Source: Streptomyces sp. T39 (GTDB lineage: Bacteria > Actinomycetota > Actinomycetes > Streptomycetales > Streptomycetaceae). Taken from it: 52,461 nucleotides of DNA. The notes below the pieces were generated by a model that was not told the DNA's origin, ran no database searches, and saw only the letters and a list, made by a program, of their open reading frames with translations. The stretch spans positions 2,263,898 to 2,316,358 of the forward strand of contig NZ_RDBP01000012.1 of assembly GCF_008042045.1 (NCBI RefSeq). The letters run 5' to 3'. The translations under genes were made by a program, and so were the position numbers. This document shows positions 43,902 to 52,348 of the stretch, in pieces. Numbering within the stretch: the first letter of the stretch is position 1; each line of letters begins with the position of its first letter.

Positions 43902-44786
43902 ATGAGCGTGCAGACCGCCATCGCCGTCACCAGCGCTGATCTGGTGCTACCGCCGACGGACCAGCACACGCCGACGGCGGCGCTGCTGCCGTCGCCCGAC
44001 GCGCAGACGCTCGACGCCGCGCTCGCCGACATGCAGGTCCTGCTGGAGCAGCACGGCTACGCCGTCGTGCTCTACCCCGCTTCCCTGCCGGTGGTCCACG
44101 AGCGCAGACTGCACACCGTCCGCTCGGTGCTGGAGACCGACCGCATCGCCCTGCTGAAGGTGGCACTGCCGCCGCTCGGGCTCGCCGTCCTCGTGCGTCA
44201 GCTGCGGCAGCTGTCCATCTGCGACTTCAGCGCCGGCATCGTCGCCTCGGCGGCGCGGCTGCTCGCCCACTACATCCACGCCGGAGCCGTGCTCAACTCG
44301 GTGGCCCGGCTCGACCGGGTGCCGGTGAGTCTGAAGTCCCATGCCAAGTCCTGGGTCCCCGGAACCCAGTTCGGCGTCATGGCCACGCCGGAACCGGAGC
44401 TCGTCCGCATCGGCCACGGCGAGCTGACGGGCCCCCAGTTCGGGCACCAGCTGATGGTGGCCAGGGGACAGCTCCAGAGCGACTGGGTCACCGCCACCCT
44501 CGCTCCCGCCTGGCACTGCCAGGCGGTGCACGAGGCGCCGCTGCCCGAGGAATCACCGCGCTGGTGGGGCACGCACAAGATGATCGAATTCGCCGCCTAT
44601 CTCCCCGACATCACCCTCATCTACCAGCTCGTCTCCTCGGTGAAGAGGGAGAAATGCTCCTGGTGCGGTCTGGAGATCATCGGTGATCGCTGCGGCTTCT
44701 GCGCCGCACCGCTCCTCCCCGCGGAGAACCGAACCGGCGTGTCCGGTGTCCTGAACCAGGGAACACCCATGCACCAGGGCTCGTAA
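43902..44786 (+). CDS. Zinc-ribbon protein at the head of the Tad operon
   Basis: A 294-aa soluble protein. The middle is helical (LDAALADMQVLLEQHGYAVV, LGLAVLVRQLRQLSICDFSA, ASAARLLAHYIHAGAVLNSVAR). The C-terminus has two CxxC pairs, KCSWCGLEI and RCGFCAAPL, forming a likely treble-clef or zinc ribbon. I do not recognise a named family, but its position just before cpaB suggests a Tad-associated regulator or assembly factor. The start is ATG 43902; GTG 43908, with CGGGGA 8-9 bases before it, is an alternative. The cpaB start follows by 108 bp. Confidence 0.75.
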   Translation: MSVQTAIAVTSADLVLPPTDQHTPTAALLPSPDAQTLDAALADMQVLLEQHGYAVVLYPASLPVVHERRLHTVRSVLETDRIALLKVALPPLGLAVLVRQLRQLSICDFSAGIVASAARLLAHYIHAGAVLNSVARLDRVPVSLKSHAKSWVPGTQFGVMATPEPELVRIGHGELTGPQFGHQLMVARGQLQSDWVTATLAPAWHCQAVHEAPLPEESPRWWGTHKMIEFAAYLPDITLIYQLVSSVKREKCSWCGLEIIGDRCGFCAAPLLPAENRTGVSGVLNQGTPMHQGS

Positions 44787-44894
44787 CCGCCGAACAGCGG
44801 TCGGCACGGCCGGTGACGGCGACGCACCGCCGGGGCCCGGCCGACCGAACCGTCCGCCCTCTCGTCCCCACTCCCCAACGAGGTCGTCCCGCTC

Positions 44895-45617
44895 ATGAAT
44901 TCACGGCAACGTCGCGGTGTCATTCTCCTGCTCCTCTCCGTCCTCTGCGCCTTCGGTGCCTTCGTGGGCGTGCTGTCGGTGATCAGCGATGTGAATTCCA
45001 AGGTCGGACCGGAGGTGACGGCCTATCGCATCAAGTCGGACGTCGCCCCCTACACGCAGCTGCAGGCGGATCAGTTCGAGAAGATCAGCATGCCGGAGCG
45101 ATGGCTGTCGACCAGCGCCGTGACCGACATATCCATGGTCGACGGGAAGATCGCCGTCACCCAGCTGCGCAAGGGCTCGCTCCTCCAGACCGACATGTAC
45201 GTCAAGCGCCCGGCACTGGAGAACGGCGAGCAGGAGATCGCCATCATGATCGACGCCGCCACCGGCGTCGCCGGCAAGATCACCCCCGGTGACCTGGTCA
45301 ACATCTTCGCCACCTTCGGCGACGAGGGGCGCGGGGACGAGGGCCAGGTCGCCGAGTCCCGGATCATCGTCCCCAACGCCAAGGTGATCGACGTCGGCAA
45401 GCTCACCGCCCTGGAGCCGCGCCGCGACGACCGCGACGCCGTCGCCACCCAGGCCGTCCCCATCACCTTCGCCCTGAACACCCAGGACGCCCAGCGCGTC
45501 GCGTACGCGGAGTCCTTCGCCGTCCACGTCCGTCTCGCCCTGATCGCCAAGGGCAGTCCCACCACGCTTCGTCCGGGTGAAGGCAAGTACACCCTCGACG
45601 AGGACCGGAACAAGTGA
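44895..45617 (+). CDS. cpaB: Flp pilus assembly protein CpaB/RcpC (SAF domain)
   Basis: A 240-aa membrane-anchored protein: an N-terminal helix (GVILLLLSVLCAFGAFVGVL), then a SAF domain (VAPYTQLQADQFEKISMPER, KGSLLQTDMYV) and a second beta domain (EIAIMIDAATGVAGKITPGDLVNIFATF) typical of CpaB/RcpC. In Gram-negatives it joins the secretin to the inner assembly; Streptomyces has no outer membrane, so its role here is probably to guide the fibre through the wall (inference). ATG 44895; GAGGTC is far upstream. tadZ starts 7 bp after this stop. Confidence 0.9.
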   Translation: MNSRQRRGVILLLLSVLCAFGAFVGVLSVISDVNSKVGPEVTAYRIKSDVAPYTQLQADQFEKISMPERWLSTSAVTDISMVDGKIAVTQLRKGSLLQTDMYVKRPALENGEQEIAIMIDAATGVAGKITPGDLVNIFATFGDEGRGDEGQVAESRIIVPNAKVIDVGKLTALEPRRDDRDAVATQAVPITFALNTQDAQRVAYAESFAVHVRLALIAKGSPTTLRPGEGKYTLDEDRNK

Positions 45618-45624
45618 GGGCCGG

Positions 45625-46884
45625 ATGACGACACGCATCCTCCCGGCCGTCGGTGAGGCCGACGCCGCCCGATCCATCACCACGCTGCTCAGCCAGCTCC
45701 CGGACGCCGAGCCCGCCGCTCCGGTGGCCGACTCGACCACCCTGCTCGACACACTCGCGCGGCTGGCCGGCGAGTCCCTGGACGAGCTGCCCGAGGTGGT
45801 TCTGGTGCACGAACGGATCGGACCGGTGCCGGCGCTGGAGCTGATACGGGAGGTGGCGCTGCGCTTCCCGGCGGTCGGCGTCGTCCTGGTCACCGCCGAC
45901 GCCGGCCCGGGGCTGTACTCGGCGGCGATGGACTCCGGCGCCCGCGGGCTCGTGGCCCTGCCGCTGTCGTACGAGGAACTCACCCAGCGGGTGCAGGCCG
46001 CCGCCTCCTGGTCGCTCGGCGTCCGGCGGCACCTGGGGCACAGCGGCGACGTGTTCACCGGACCCGGCGGCACCGTGCTCACCGTCTCGGGCGCCAAGGG
46101 CGGCGTCGGGACCACGCTCGCCGCCGTACAGCTCGCCCTGGCCGCACGCGCGTCGGGCATGACCACGGCCCTGGTGGACATGGACCTCCAGGCGGGCGAC
46201 GTCGGCTCCTACCTCGACGCGCCGTTCCGGCGCTCGATCGTCGACCTGGCGGGAATCCAGGACATCTCGCCACGGGTCCTGCAGGACGCCGTCTTCAGCC
46301 ACGACACCGGCATCGGGCTGCTCCTCGCCCCCGGCGAGGGCGAACGCGGCGAGGAGGTCAACGACCGGGCCGTACGCCAGATCGTGAGTGCGCTGCGCAC
46401 CCGCTACGAGGTCGTGGTCATCGACTGCGGCACGCAGATGAACAGTGCCAACGCGGCCGCCATCGAGATGGCCGACACCACCCTGCTGGTGACGACGCCC
46501 GACGTCGTCGCGGTCCGGGCCGCCAAGCGCATGGTCCGGCTCTGGGACCGGCTCCAGATCCGCAAGGCCGAGGAGACGGTCACCCTCGTCAACCGCTTCA
46601 TCCGCAACACCGAGATCCAGCCCGCCCTCATCGAGCGCATCACCGGCACCCGGGTGGCGAGGACCTCCGTGCCGGCGAACTTCAAGGAGCTCCAGGCGTC
46701 CGTCGACGCGGGCCGGATGCAGGACCTGGAGGCCAAGTCGACCGTGAAGCAGGCCCTGTGGGGCCTGGCGGGCGAACTGGGAATCGTGAAGGCGCCCGAA
46801 GGCAAGGACCGGGCGGGTAAGTTCCGGGGCGACCGGGGCTCCATCGGCGTACGCCGCCGGCGCGGCGACAAGGGGGAGAGTTGA
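45625..46884 (+). CDS. tadZ: TadZ/CpaE-like MinD-family ATPase
   Basis: A 419-aa protein: an N-terminal receiver-like domain (VVLVHERIGP to DSGARGLVALPLSYEEL), then a MinD/ParA ATPase with the deviant Walker A SGAKGGVGTTLAAVQLA, the second lysine-containing DMDLQAGDVGSYL, and VVIDCGTQMN as Walker B. TadZ positions the Tad machine in the cell. The basic tail (GVRRRRGDKGES) may touch the membrane. It overlaps no gene but is 3 bp from tadE1, so the operon is tight. Confidence 0.92.
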   Translation: MTTRILPAVGEADAARSITTLLSQLPDAEPAAPVADSTTLLDTLARLAGESLDELPEVVLVHERIGPVPALELIREVALRFPAVGVVLVTADAGPGLYSAAMDSGARGLVALPLSYEELTQRVQAAASWSLGVRRHLGHSGDVFTGPGGTVLTVSGAKGGVGTTLAAVQLALAARASGMTTALVDMDLQAGDVGSYLDAPFRRSIVDLAGIQDISPRVLQDAVFSHDTGIGLLLAPGEGERGEEVNDRAVRQIVSALRTRYEVVVIDCGTQMNSANAAAIEMADTTLLVTTPDVVAVRAAKRMVRLWDRLQIRKAEETVTLVNRFIRNTEIQPALIERITGTRVARTSVPANFKELQASVDAGRMQDLEAKSTVKQALWGLAGELGIVKAPEGKDRAGKFRGDRGSIGVRRRRGDKGES

Positions 46885-46887
46885 GCG

Positions 46888-47334
46888 ATGCGCGTGCTGA
46901 GCGCACCATCGACGACGGGAACGGCGGTCCTGCGCGCGGACGGTGACACGGGCCGCCGCGCACACCGCGGACGGAGGGACGACCGGGGGCAGGTGGCGGT
47001 CGAGTTCCTCGGCATGCTGCCGCTGATCGCGGCCGTCTGCGTCATCCTCTGGCAGTCGGCCCTGCTGGGCTACACCTACATCCTGGCCGGCGACGCGGCC
47101 GACTCGGCCGCCCGGGAGGGCGCCGTCGGGCTCGCGAGTCAGGCACAGTGCCAGGCAGCCGCGAGAGAGGACCTCGGCACCTGGCGCGAGGGGTCCTCGG
47201 TCTCCTGCGGCTCCGCCGCGGGCGGGCTGTACGAGGCCGAGGTGGAACTGAAGGTCCCGGTGCTCTTCCCGGGGTTCGTCAGCTTCCCCTTCCACGTCAC
47301 GGGCCACGCCGCCACCGTCGAGGAGGGGTGGTGA
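46888..47334 (+). CDS. tadE: TadE-family pseudopilin 1
   Basis: A 148-aa protein with an unusually long basic leader (about 33 residues) before the prepilin-type DDRGQVAVEFLGMLPLIAAV, in which the conserved Glu and hydrophobic helix define TadE. The mature part has two cysteines (AQCQAAARED, SVSCGSAAGG) and hydrophobic beta strands. TadE pseudopilins help pilus assembly or cap the fibre. The start is ATG 46888 with AGGGGGAG upstream. Confidence 0.88.
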   Translation: MRVLSAPSTTGTAVLRADGDTGRRAHRGRRDDRGQVAVEFLGMLPLIAAVCVILWQSALLGYTYILAGDAADSAAREGAVGLASQAQCQAAAREDLGTWREGSSVSCGSAAGGLYEAEVELKVPVLFPGFVSFPFHVTGHAATVEEGW

Positions 47335-47336
47335 CC

Positions 47337-47705
47337 ATGTCCGTACGCGGACGCGACCGCGGCCAGGTCTCCCTCGAGTTCACCGGATTCCTCCCGCTGC
47401 TGCTCCTGCTCGCGCTCGGCGCCGTCCAGCTCGGCATCGCGGCCTACGCCACGGTCCAGGCCGGCACCGCGGCCCGGGCCGCCGCGCGGGCGGACGGCGA
47501 CGACGACTGGCGGACCCACAGCGCCCAGGCGGGCCGCGCGTCGGTGAGCGGCTGGCTCACCGACGCGCCCGGGGACTACCTCCACACCTCACGCTCCGGC
47601 GGCAAGGAGGTCACCTCGACCGTGCGGATCCGGATCCCGTCCGTCGTCCCCTTCATCGACGACTGGGGGTACGCCGAGCGCAGCTCCACGATGCCCAAGG
47701 ACTGA
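47337..47705 (+). CDS. TadE-family pseudopilin 2
   Basis: A 122-aa protein with a short leader and RGQVSLEFTGFLPLLLLLAL, the TadE/TadF-type prepilin helix with conserved Glu. The mature region is small and Arg/Ala-rich, then beta-like TSTVRIRIPSVVPFI. It may act as TadF. ATG 47337 (8 bases after AGGAGGGG) is preferred to GTG 47331, which overlaps the preceding stop. The two pseudopilin genes are adjacent and probably coexpressed. Confidence 0.86.
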   Translation: MSVRGRDRGQVSLEFTGFLPLLLLLALGAVQLGIAAYATVQAGTAARAAARADGDDDWRTHSAQAGRASVSGWLTDAPGDYLHTSRSGGKEVTSTVRIRIPSVVPFIDDWGYAERSSTMPKD

Positions 47706-47748
47706 GCCGGACCGCACGACCGCTCCGTACAGCTGAGGAGTCACACAC

Positions 47749-49086
47749 ATGAGCCTGCGGGCACGCATCACCGCCCCCGAGGACCGCGGGGGCGGGCGGG
47801 ACGACGGCCATCTGGTCGCCACCTACCGCGCCAAACTCCTCGAGGAGATCGACCTCGCGGAGATGTCCTCGCTCGCCGCCGCGGACCGCCGCGCACGGCT
47901 GGAGCGCGTGCTCGGGCACATCATCAGCCGTGAGGGGCCCGTGCTCTCGGCGTCCGAGCGCTCGCAGCTGATCCGGCGCGTGGTGGACGAGGCCCTCGGA
48001 CTCGGCGTGCTCGAACCGCTGCTGGAGGACGCGTCCATCACCGAGATCATGGTCAACGGCCCCGACCAGATCTTCGTCGAGCGCGGTGGCCGGGTCGAGC
48101 TGCTGCCCCTGCGCTTCGCGTCGAACGAGCAGCTGATGCAGACGATCGAGCGCATCGTCTCCACCGTGAACCGCAGGGTCGACGAGTCGAACCCGATGGT
48201 GGACGCCCGACTGCCCTCCGGGGAGCGTGTGAACGTCATCATCCCGCCGCTCGCGCTCTCCGGCGCGACCCTGACCATCAGGCGCTTCCCCCGGGCGTTC
48301 ACGCTGCACGAGATGATCGGCTTCGGCTCGCTCGACGAGCAGATGCTCTTCCTGCTGTCGGCCCTGGTGCAGGCGAAGCTCAACATCATCGTCTCGGGAG
48401 CCACGGGCACCGGGAAGACCACGCTGCTCAACGCCCTGTCCGGGCTGATCCCCGAGGGCGAACGCGTCATCACCATCGAGGACTCCGCCGAACTCCAGCT
48501 CCAGCAGCAGCACGTGATCCGTCTGGAGTCGCGCCCCGCGAACGTCGAGGGCAAGGGGCAGATCACCATCCGCGATCTGGTGCGCAACTCGCTGCGCATG
48601 CGCCCCGACCGCATCGTGGTCGGCGAGGTCCGCGGCGGGGAGACGCTTGACATGCTCCAGGCAATGTCGACGGGTCACGACGGCTCGCTCGCCACCGTCC
48701 ACGCCAACAGCGCCGAGGACGCCCTCATGCGCCTCCAGACCCTCGCCTCCATGTCCGAGGTGAAGATCCCCTTCGAAGCCCTGCGGGACCAGATCAACAG
48801 CGCCGTCGACTGCATCGTCCAGCTCACCCGGCACGCCGACGGCGCGCGGAAGATCAGCGAGATCGCGCTCCTCGACTCGCGGGGCCAGGAACCGTACCGG
48901 CTGGCGACCGTGGCCCGGTTCGACGCCCGGCCGATGGGCGCCGACGGGCGGGTGCACGGCACGTTCGGCCACCATCCGCTGCCCCGCCGGCTCGCGGACC
49001 GGCTCTTCATGGCGAGCCAGCCCGTCCCGCAGGCCTTCGGCGTCGCCGCGCACCAGGACCAGCTCGCCGTCCGAGAGGCCAGGTAG
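47749..49086 (+). CDS. tadA: TadA/CpaF secretion ATPase
   Basis: A 445-aa type II/IV secretion ATPase that powers Tad pilus assembly or secretion. The N-terminal domain carries LEDASITEIMVNGPDQIFVERGG-type sequence (seen: TEIMVNGPDQIFVE). Walker A is IVSGATGTGKTTLLNAL, the Asp box VITIEDSAELQL, Walker B MRPDRIVVGEVRG and the His box GHDGSLATVHANS. All key residues are intact. Start ATG 47749 has AGGAG 8 bases upstream. tadB follows 7 bp after the stop. Confidence 0.96.
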   Translation: MSLRARITAPEDRGGGRDDGHLVATYRAKLLEEIDLAEMSSLAAADRRARLERVLGHIISREGPVLSASERSQLIRRVVDEALGLGVLEPLLEDASITEIMVNGPDQIFVERGGRVELLPLRFASNEQLMQTIERIVSTVNRRVDESNPMVDARLPSGERVNVIIPPLALSGATLTIRRFPRAFTLHEMIGFGSLDEQMLFLLSALVQAKLNIIVSGATGTGKTTLLNALSGLIPEGERVITIEDSAELQLQQQHVIRLESRPANVEGKGQITIRDLVRNSLRMRPDRIVVGEVRGGETLDMLQAMSTGHDGSLATVHANSAEDALMRLQTLASMSEVKIPFEALRDQINSAVDCIVQLTRHADGARKISEIALLDSRGQEPYRLATVARFDARPMGADGRVHGTFGHHPLPRRLADRLFMASQPVPQAFGVAAHQDQLAVREAR

Positions 49087-49093
49087 GCACCCC

Positions 49094-50035
49094 ATGACCA
49101 ACACCGCTCTGCTGACCATCGCGGGCACCCTTCTGTGCGGCGTCCTCGCGGTGACGGGCGTCCACGCATGGTCCTCCGGGCGCTCCCAGCACCGCGCGCT
49201 CCTCGACCGGCTCTCCCAGACCGGGTCCATGGAGGAGTCCGGCGGGCGCAGGCGGCGCTTCGGCGCCGTCGACCGCAGACTCCGCGGCACCTCCCTGGGC
49301 CGGCGCATCGAACTGCGGCTCGCGGCGACAGGTCTCGACATCACGCCCGGCGAGTTCTTCGTGTACATGGTCGTCGGCATCGCCGGGCTGTGGATCACCG
49401 CGCAGACGGTCTTCGCCTCGTTCTTCGGACCCATCGCCGGCCTGCTCGGGATCTGGGGCGCCTTCGGCTTCCTCAACTGGCAGCGCAACAAGCGGATCGA
49501 GAAGTTCATCAACCAGCTGCCCGAACTCTCCCGCATCCTGGCCAACGCCACCCAGGCGGGACTCGCGCTGCGGACCGCCCTGTCGATGGCCGCCGAGGAG
49601 CTGGAGGCGCCGGCGGGCGAGGAACTGGGCAGGGTCGCCGACAAGCTGGCCGTCGGCCACTCCGTCGACGACGCCCTCGGCGAACTGGCCGACCGGCTCC
49701 CGTCGCGCGAGCTGGTCGTCCTGGTCACCACGCTCGTGCTCTCGAACCGGGCCGGCGGAACCGTCGTCGGCTCCCTGCGCAACCTCACCGAGACGCTGGA
49801 GGAGCGCAAGGAGACCCGGCGCGAGGTCCGCACCCAGCTCTCCCAGGTCAACATGACCGCCTACGCCGTCCCCGCGATGGGCCTGGGAGCCCTGCTGCTG
49901 CTCGACCGGGTGATGCCCGGCGCCATCGACCGGATGACCAACTCCTTCCTCGGCCAGACGGCGGTGGTCGTCGCCCTCGTCCTGTACGGCCTCGGCGTGT
50001 TCGTCATCCGCCGCCTGTCCAAGATCGACGTCTGA
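49094..50035 (+). CDS. tadB: TadB inner-membrane platform protein
   Basis: A 313-aa type II secretion F-domain (GspF-like) protein. Hydrophobic segments occur at the N-terminus (LLTIAGTLLCGVLAVTGV), around ITPGEFFVYMVVGIAGLWIT, and at the C-terminus (VVVALVLYGLGVFVIRRL). The F domain has INQLPELSRILANATQAGLAL and ELVVLVTTLVLSNRAGGTVV. With TadC it forms the platform on which TadA acts. Confidence 0.93.
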   Translation: MTNTALLTIAGTLLCGVLAVTGVHAWSSGRSQHRALLDRLSQTGSMEESGGRRRRFGAVDRRLRGTSLGRRIELRLAATGLDITPGEFFVYMVVGIAGLWITAQTVFASFFGPIAGLLGIWGAFGFLNWQRNKRIEKFINQLPELSRILANATQAGLALRTALSMAAEELEAPAGEELGRVADKLAVGHSVDDALGELADRLPSRELVVLVTTLVLSNRAGGTVVGSLRNLTETLEERKETRREVRTQLSQVNMTAYAVPAMGLGALLLLDRVMPGAIDRMTNSFLGQTAVVVALVLYGLGVFVIRRLSKIDV

Positions 50036-50048
50036 GGGAGCCGCCGCC

Positions 50049-50936
50049 ATGACCGGACTGGGCCTCGCGTTCCTGATCGCCCTGTGCGTCGCAGGAGCCT
50101 TCCACGGCATACGCATGTACCGCGCCGACGCCAAACTGCCCGGCGACCTCGCCGTCGCCCTGGAGGTCGGCGCCACCCGCACCACCGCCGTCGGCTCCGC
50201 CGTCGACCGGCTCGGCATGCGCTACGCGGACTCCGTCCTGCGGATGATGGGACCCGCCCGGGTCAACAAGGTGCGCCGCAGGATCGACCTCGCCGGCAAC
50301 CCGGGCGGTCTCACCATCGACCGCTACGCGGCGCGGCGTGCCGTGTACGGCGCCCTCGGCTTCCTCGGCGCCTTCGCGATGGTGCTGCGCGGCCAGCCCT
50401 TCCTGGCACTGTTCATGATCGCGTTCGGGCTCTTCTGGGTGGAGGTCGGCATCTTCGCGGCCATCCGCCAGCGCAAGGAGCAGATCGAGCGGACCCTCCC
50501 CGACTTCCTGGACGTCCTCGCCGTCGTCGTCAGCGCCGGACTCGGGTTCCGGGAGGCGCTGGAGCGCGTCGCCGACAAGTACGAGGGGCCGTGGGCCGAC
50601 GAACTGCGCATCACCCTGCGCCAGATGGACATGGGCGTCGGCCGCCGCAAGGCGTTCGAGGAACTGCGCAGGCGCAACGACTCCGAGCAGGTCGCCCAGT
50701 TCGTCACCGCCCTGCAGCAGGGCGAGGAGCTCGGCGCACCGATCACCGAGACGCTCATCCAGATCGCGAACGACATGCGCCGCACCGACGCCCAGAACGC
50801 CCGCCGCCGGGCCTCGAAGGCCGTGCCGAAGGCCACGCTCACCATCACGTCGATCATGGTCCCGGCCACGATGATCCTGCTGGTCGCCGCGTTCGTCTTC
50901 GGAGCCGACGCCGACTTCAGCTCGGTGGGGGGCTGA
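50049..50936 (+). CDS. tadC: TadC inner-membrane platform protein
   Basis: A 295-aa F-domain protein like TadB: IERTLPDFLDVLAVVVSAGL-type motif (seen: LPDFLDVLAVVVSAGLGFRE), a helical cytoplasmic part (KAFEELRRRNDSEQVAQFVTA), QGEELGAPITETLIQIAND, and a terminal helix (TLTITSIMVPATMILLVAAF). It starts 13 bp after tadB. The kinase gene follows by 28 bp and is probably in the same transcript. Confidence 0.92.
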   Translation: MTGLGLAFLIALCVAGAFHGIRMYRADAKLPGDLAVALEVGATRTTAVGSAVDRLGMRYADSVLRMMGPARVNKVRRRIDLAGNPGGLTIDRYAARRAVYGALGFLGAFAMVLRGQPFLALFMIAFGLFWVEVGIFAAIRQRKEQIERTLPDFLDVLAVVVSAGLGFREALERVADKYEGPWADELRITLRQMDMGVGRRKAFEELRRRNDSEQVAQFVTALQQGEELGAPITETLIQIANDMRRTDAQNARRRASKAVPKATLTITSIMVPATMILLVAAFVFGADADFSSVGG

Positions 50937-50964
50937 CAACCGTGCCAGCGGAGGGGGAACCGCA

Positions 50965-52296
50965 GTGGCCCTGCACATCGGGAGGATAACGGGAGGTCTC
51001 GGGCCCGCCTCGCTGGCCCGCGCGGCCGCCAGCCCCGACACGATGCCGACCCTGGCGATCCAGATCAACGCCCTCCAGGCGCTCTGCCGTCAGGTCTTCG
51101 GATTCCGTCTCGCGATGATCGCGGTCGCCTCCCCGCTCGCCCTGGGCTCGGCGCGGCCCGGGCTGCCCACCTACCTGGTCGCCTCCGGCGTGCTCGTCAC
51201 CTTCATGTTCTCCTACGGGCTGTTCCGCGAGTGGGAACGATGGGGGCCGCTGCTGCTCCGGTACCCGGCGCTGCTCGCCGTGGACGCCCTCTTCGGCTCG
51301 CTGCTGCTCGTCACCGCCGGGCCGGACAGCACCCTCGGCTACGTCACCGTCTGCACCCCGCTCCTCGCGGGACTGGTCTACGGATGGCGCGGCGCCGCCT
51401 TCTTCGCCTGCCTCCAGGCCCTGATCCTCTTCGCCGTGTACGGAGCGGACGGCGACGCCGTGGCCACCGCGGGCAACGCGCTCCTGCTGCCCGGCTTCTG
51501 CGTCGTCGCCGGAGCCGTCGGCGTCACCCTGCGCAATCTGCTGATGCGCTTCGGGACCGCGAGCCAGGCCCTCACCGAGGCCCGCGCCCGGCTCGCCGTC
51601 ACCGAGGCGATCAGCGGCGAGCGCTCGCGGCTGGCCCGCGAGATGCACGACTCCGTCGCCAAGACCCTGCACGGGCTCGCCCTCGCCGCCGACGGGCTCG
51701 CCGCCACGGCCGACCGCATGGACCCGCTCACCGTCAAGCACCAGGCGGAGATCGTGGCCCGCTCCGCCCGGCGCGCGGCCGCCGAGTCCCGCGAACTCCT
51801 CGGCGACCTGCGCCGGGACGAGGACCTCCGGTCCGCGGGCGTCGACGTGATCGGTGAACTCCACGCCCAGGCAGAGGACTTCGGACGGCGGACCGGGATC
51901 GCCGTCGAGATCCGCCGGCTCGCGGGGCCGCCCGTGCCGCCGGTGCCCCGGGCCGTCGCCCGGCAGATGCTGACCATCGCCACCGAGGCGCTGGAGAACA
52001 GCAGCAGGCACGCACACGCGACCACGGTGCGCACCGAGTCGGGGATCGTCGACGGCATGCTGCGCATCAGCGTCGTCGACAACGGCAGCGGCCTGCCGCC
52101 CGGCACCACGCTCGAAGGACTCCGCAAGGCCGGTCACTTCGGCCTGGTCGGCATGGTGGAGCGGGCCGCCGGGATCGGCGCCCGCATCCGCATCGGCCGG
52201 GGGCGCGCCGCCGCCGGCACCGAAGTACGCCTCGACCTGCCCCTCGCGGCCGTCCTGCCGGCGACGGCCGCACCGCCGGGGCCGCCCGCCGTCTGA
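50965..52296 (+). CDS. Sensor histidine kinase of the Tad locus (HisKA_3/NarL class)
   Basis: A 443-aa membrane kinase: about six helices between residues 40 and 200, a dimerisation helix with the phosphorylated His in LAREMHDSVAKTLHGLALAAD, and an HATPase domain (TIATEALENSSRHAHA, VVDNGSGLPPGT, HFGLVGMVERAAGIGARI). It should pass phosphate to a LuxR/NarL-type regulator. The start is GTG 50965 after GGAGGGGG. Its gene position, 28 bp after tadC, suggests control of the Tad system or coexpression with it; the signal is unknown. Confidence 0.93.
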   Translation: MALHIGRITGGLGPASLARAAASPDTMPTLAIQINALQALCRQVFGFRLAMIAVASPLALGSARPGLPTYLVASGVLVTFMFSYGLFREWERWGPLLLRYPALLAVDALFGSLLLVTAGPDSTLGYVTVCTPLLAGLVYGWRGAAFFACLQALILFAVYGADGDAVATAGNALLLPGFCVVAGAVGVTLRNLLMRFGTASQALTEARARLAVTEAISGERSRLAREMHDSVAKTLHGLALAADGLAATADRMDPLTVKHQAEIVARSARRAAAESRELLGDLRRDEDLRSAGVDVIGELHAQAEDFGRRTGIAVEIRRLAGPPVPPVPRAVARQMLTIATEALENSSRHAHATTVRTESGIVDGMLRISVVDNGSGLPPGTTLEGLRKAGHFGLVGMVERAAGIGARIRIGRGRAAAGTEVRLDLPLAAVLPATAAPPGPPAV

Positions 52297-52348
52297 CACC
52301 GCACCCACCGTCCCCACGACGCACCACCCTCTGAGAGGAGGCCGCACG

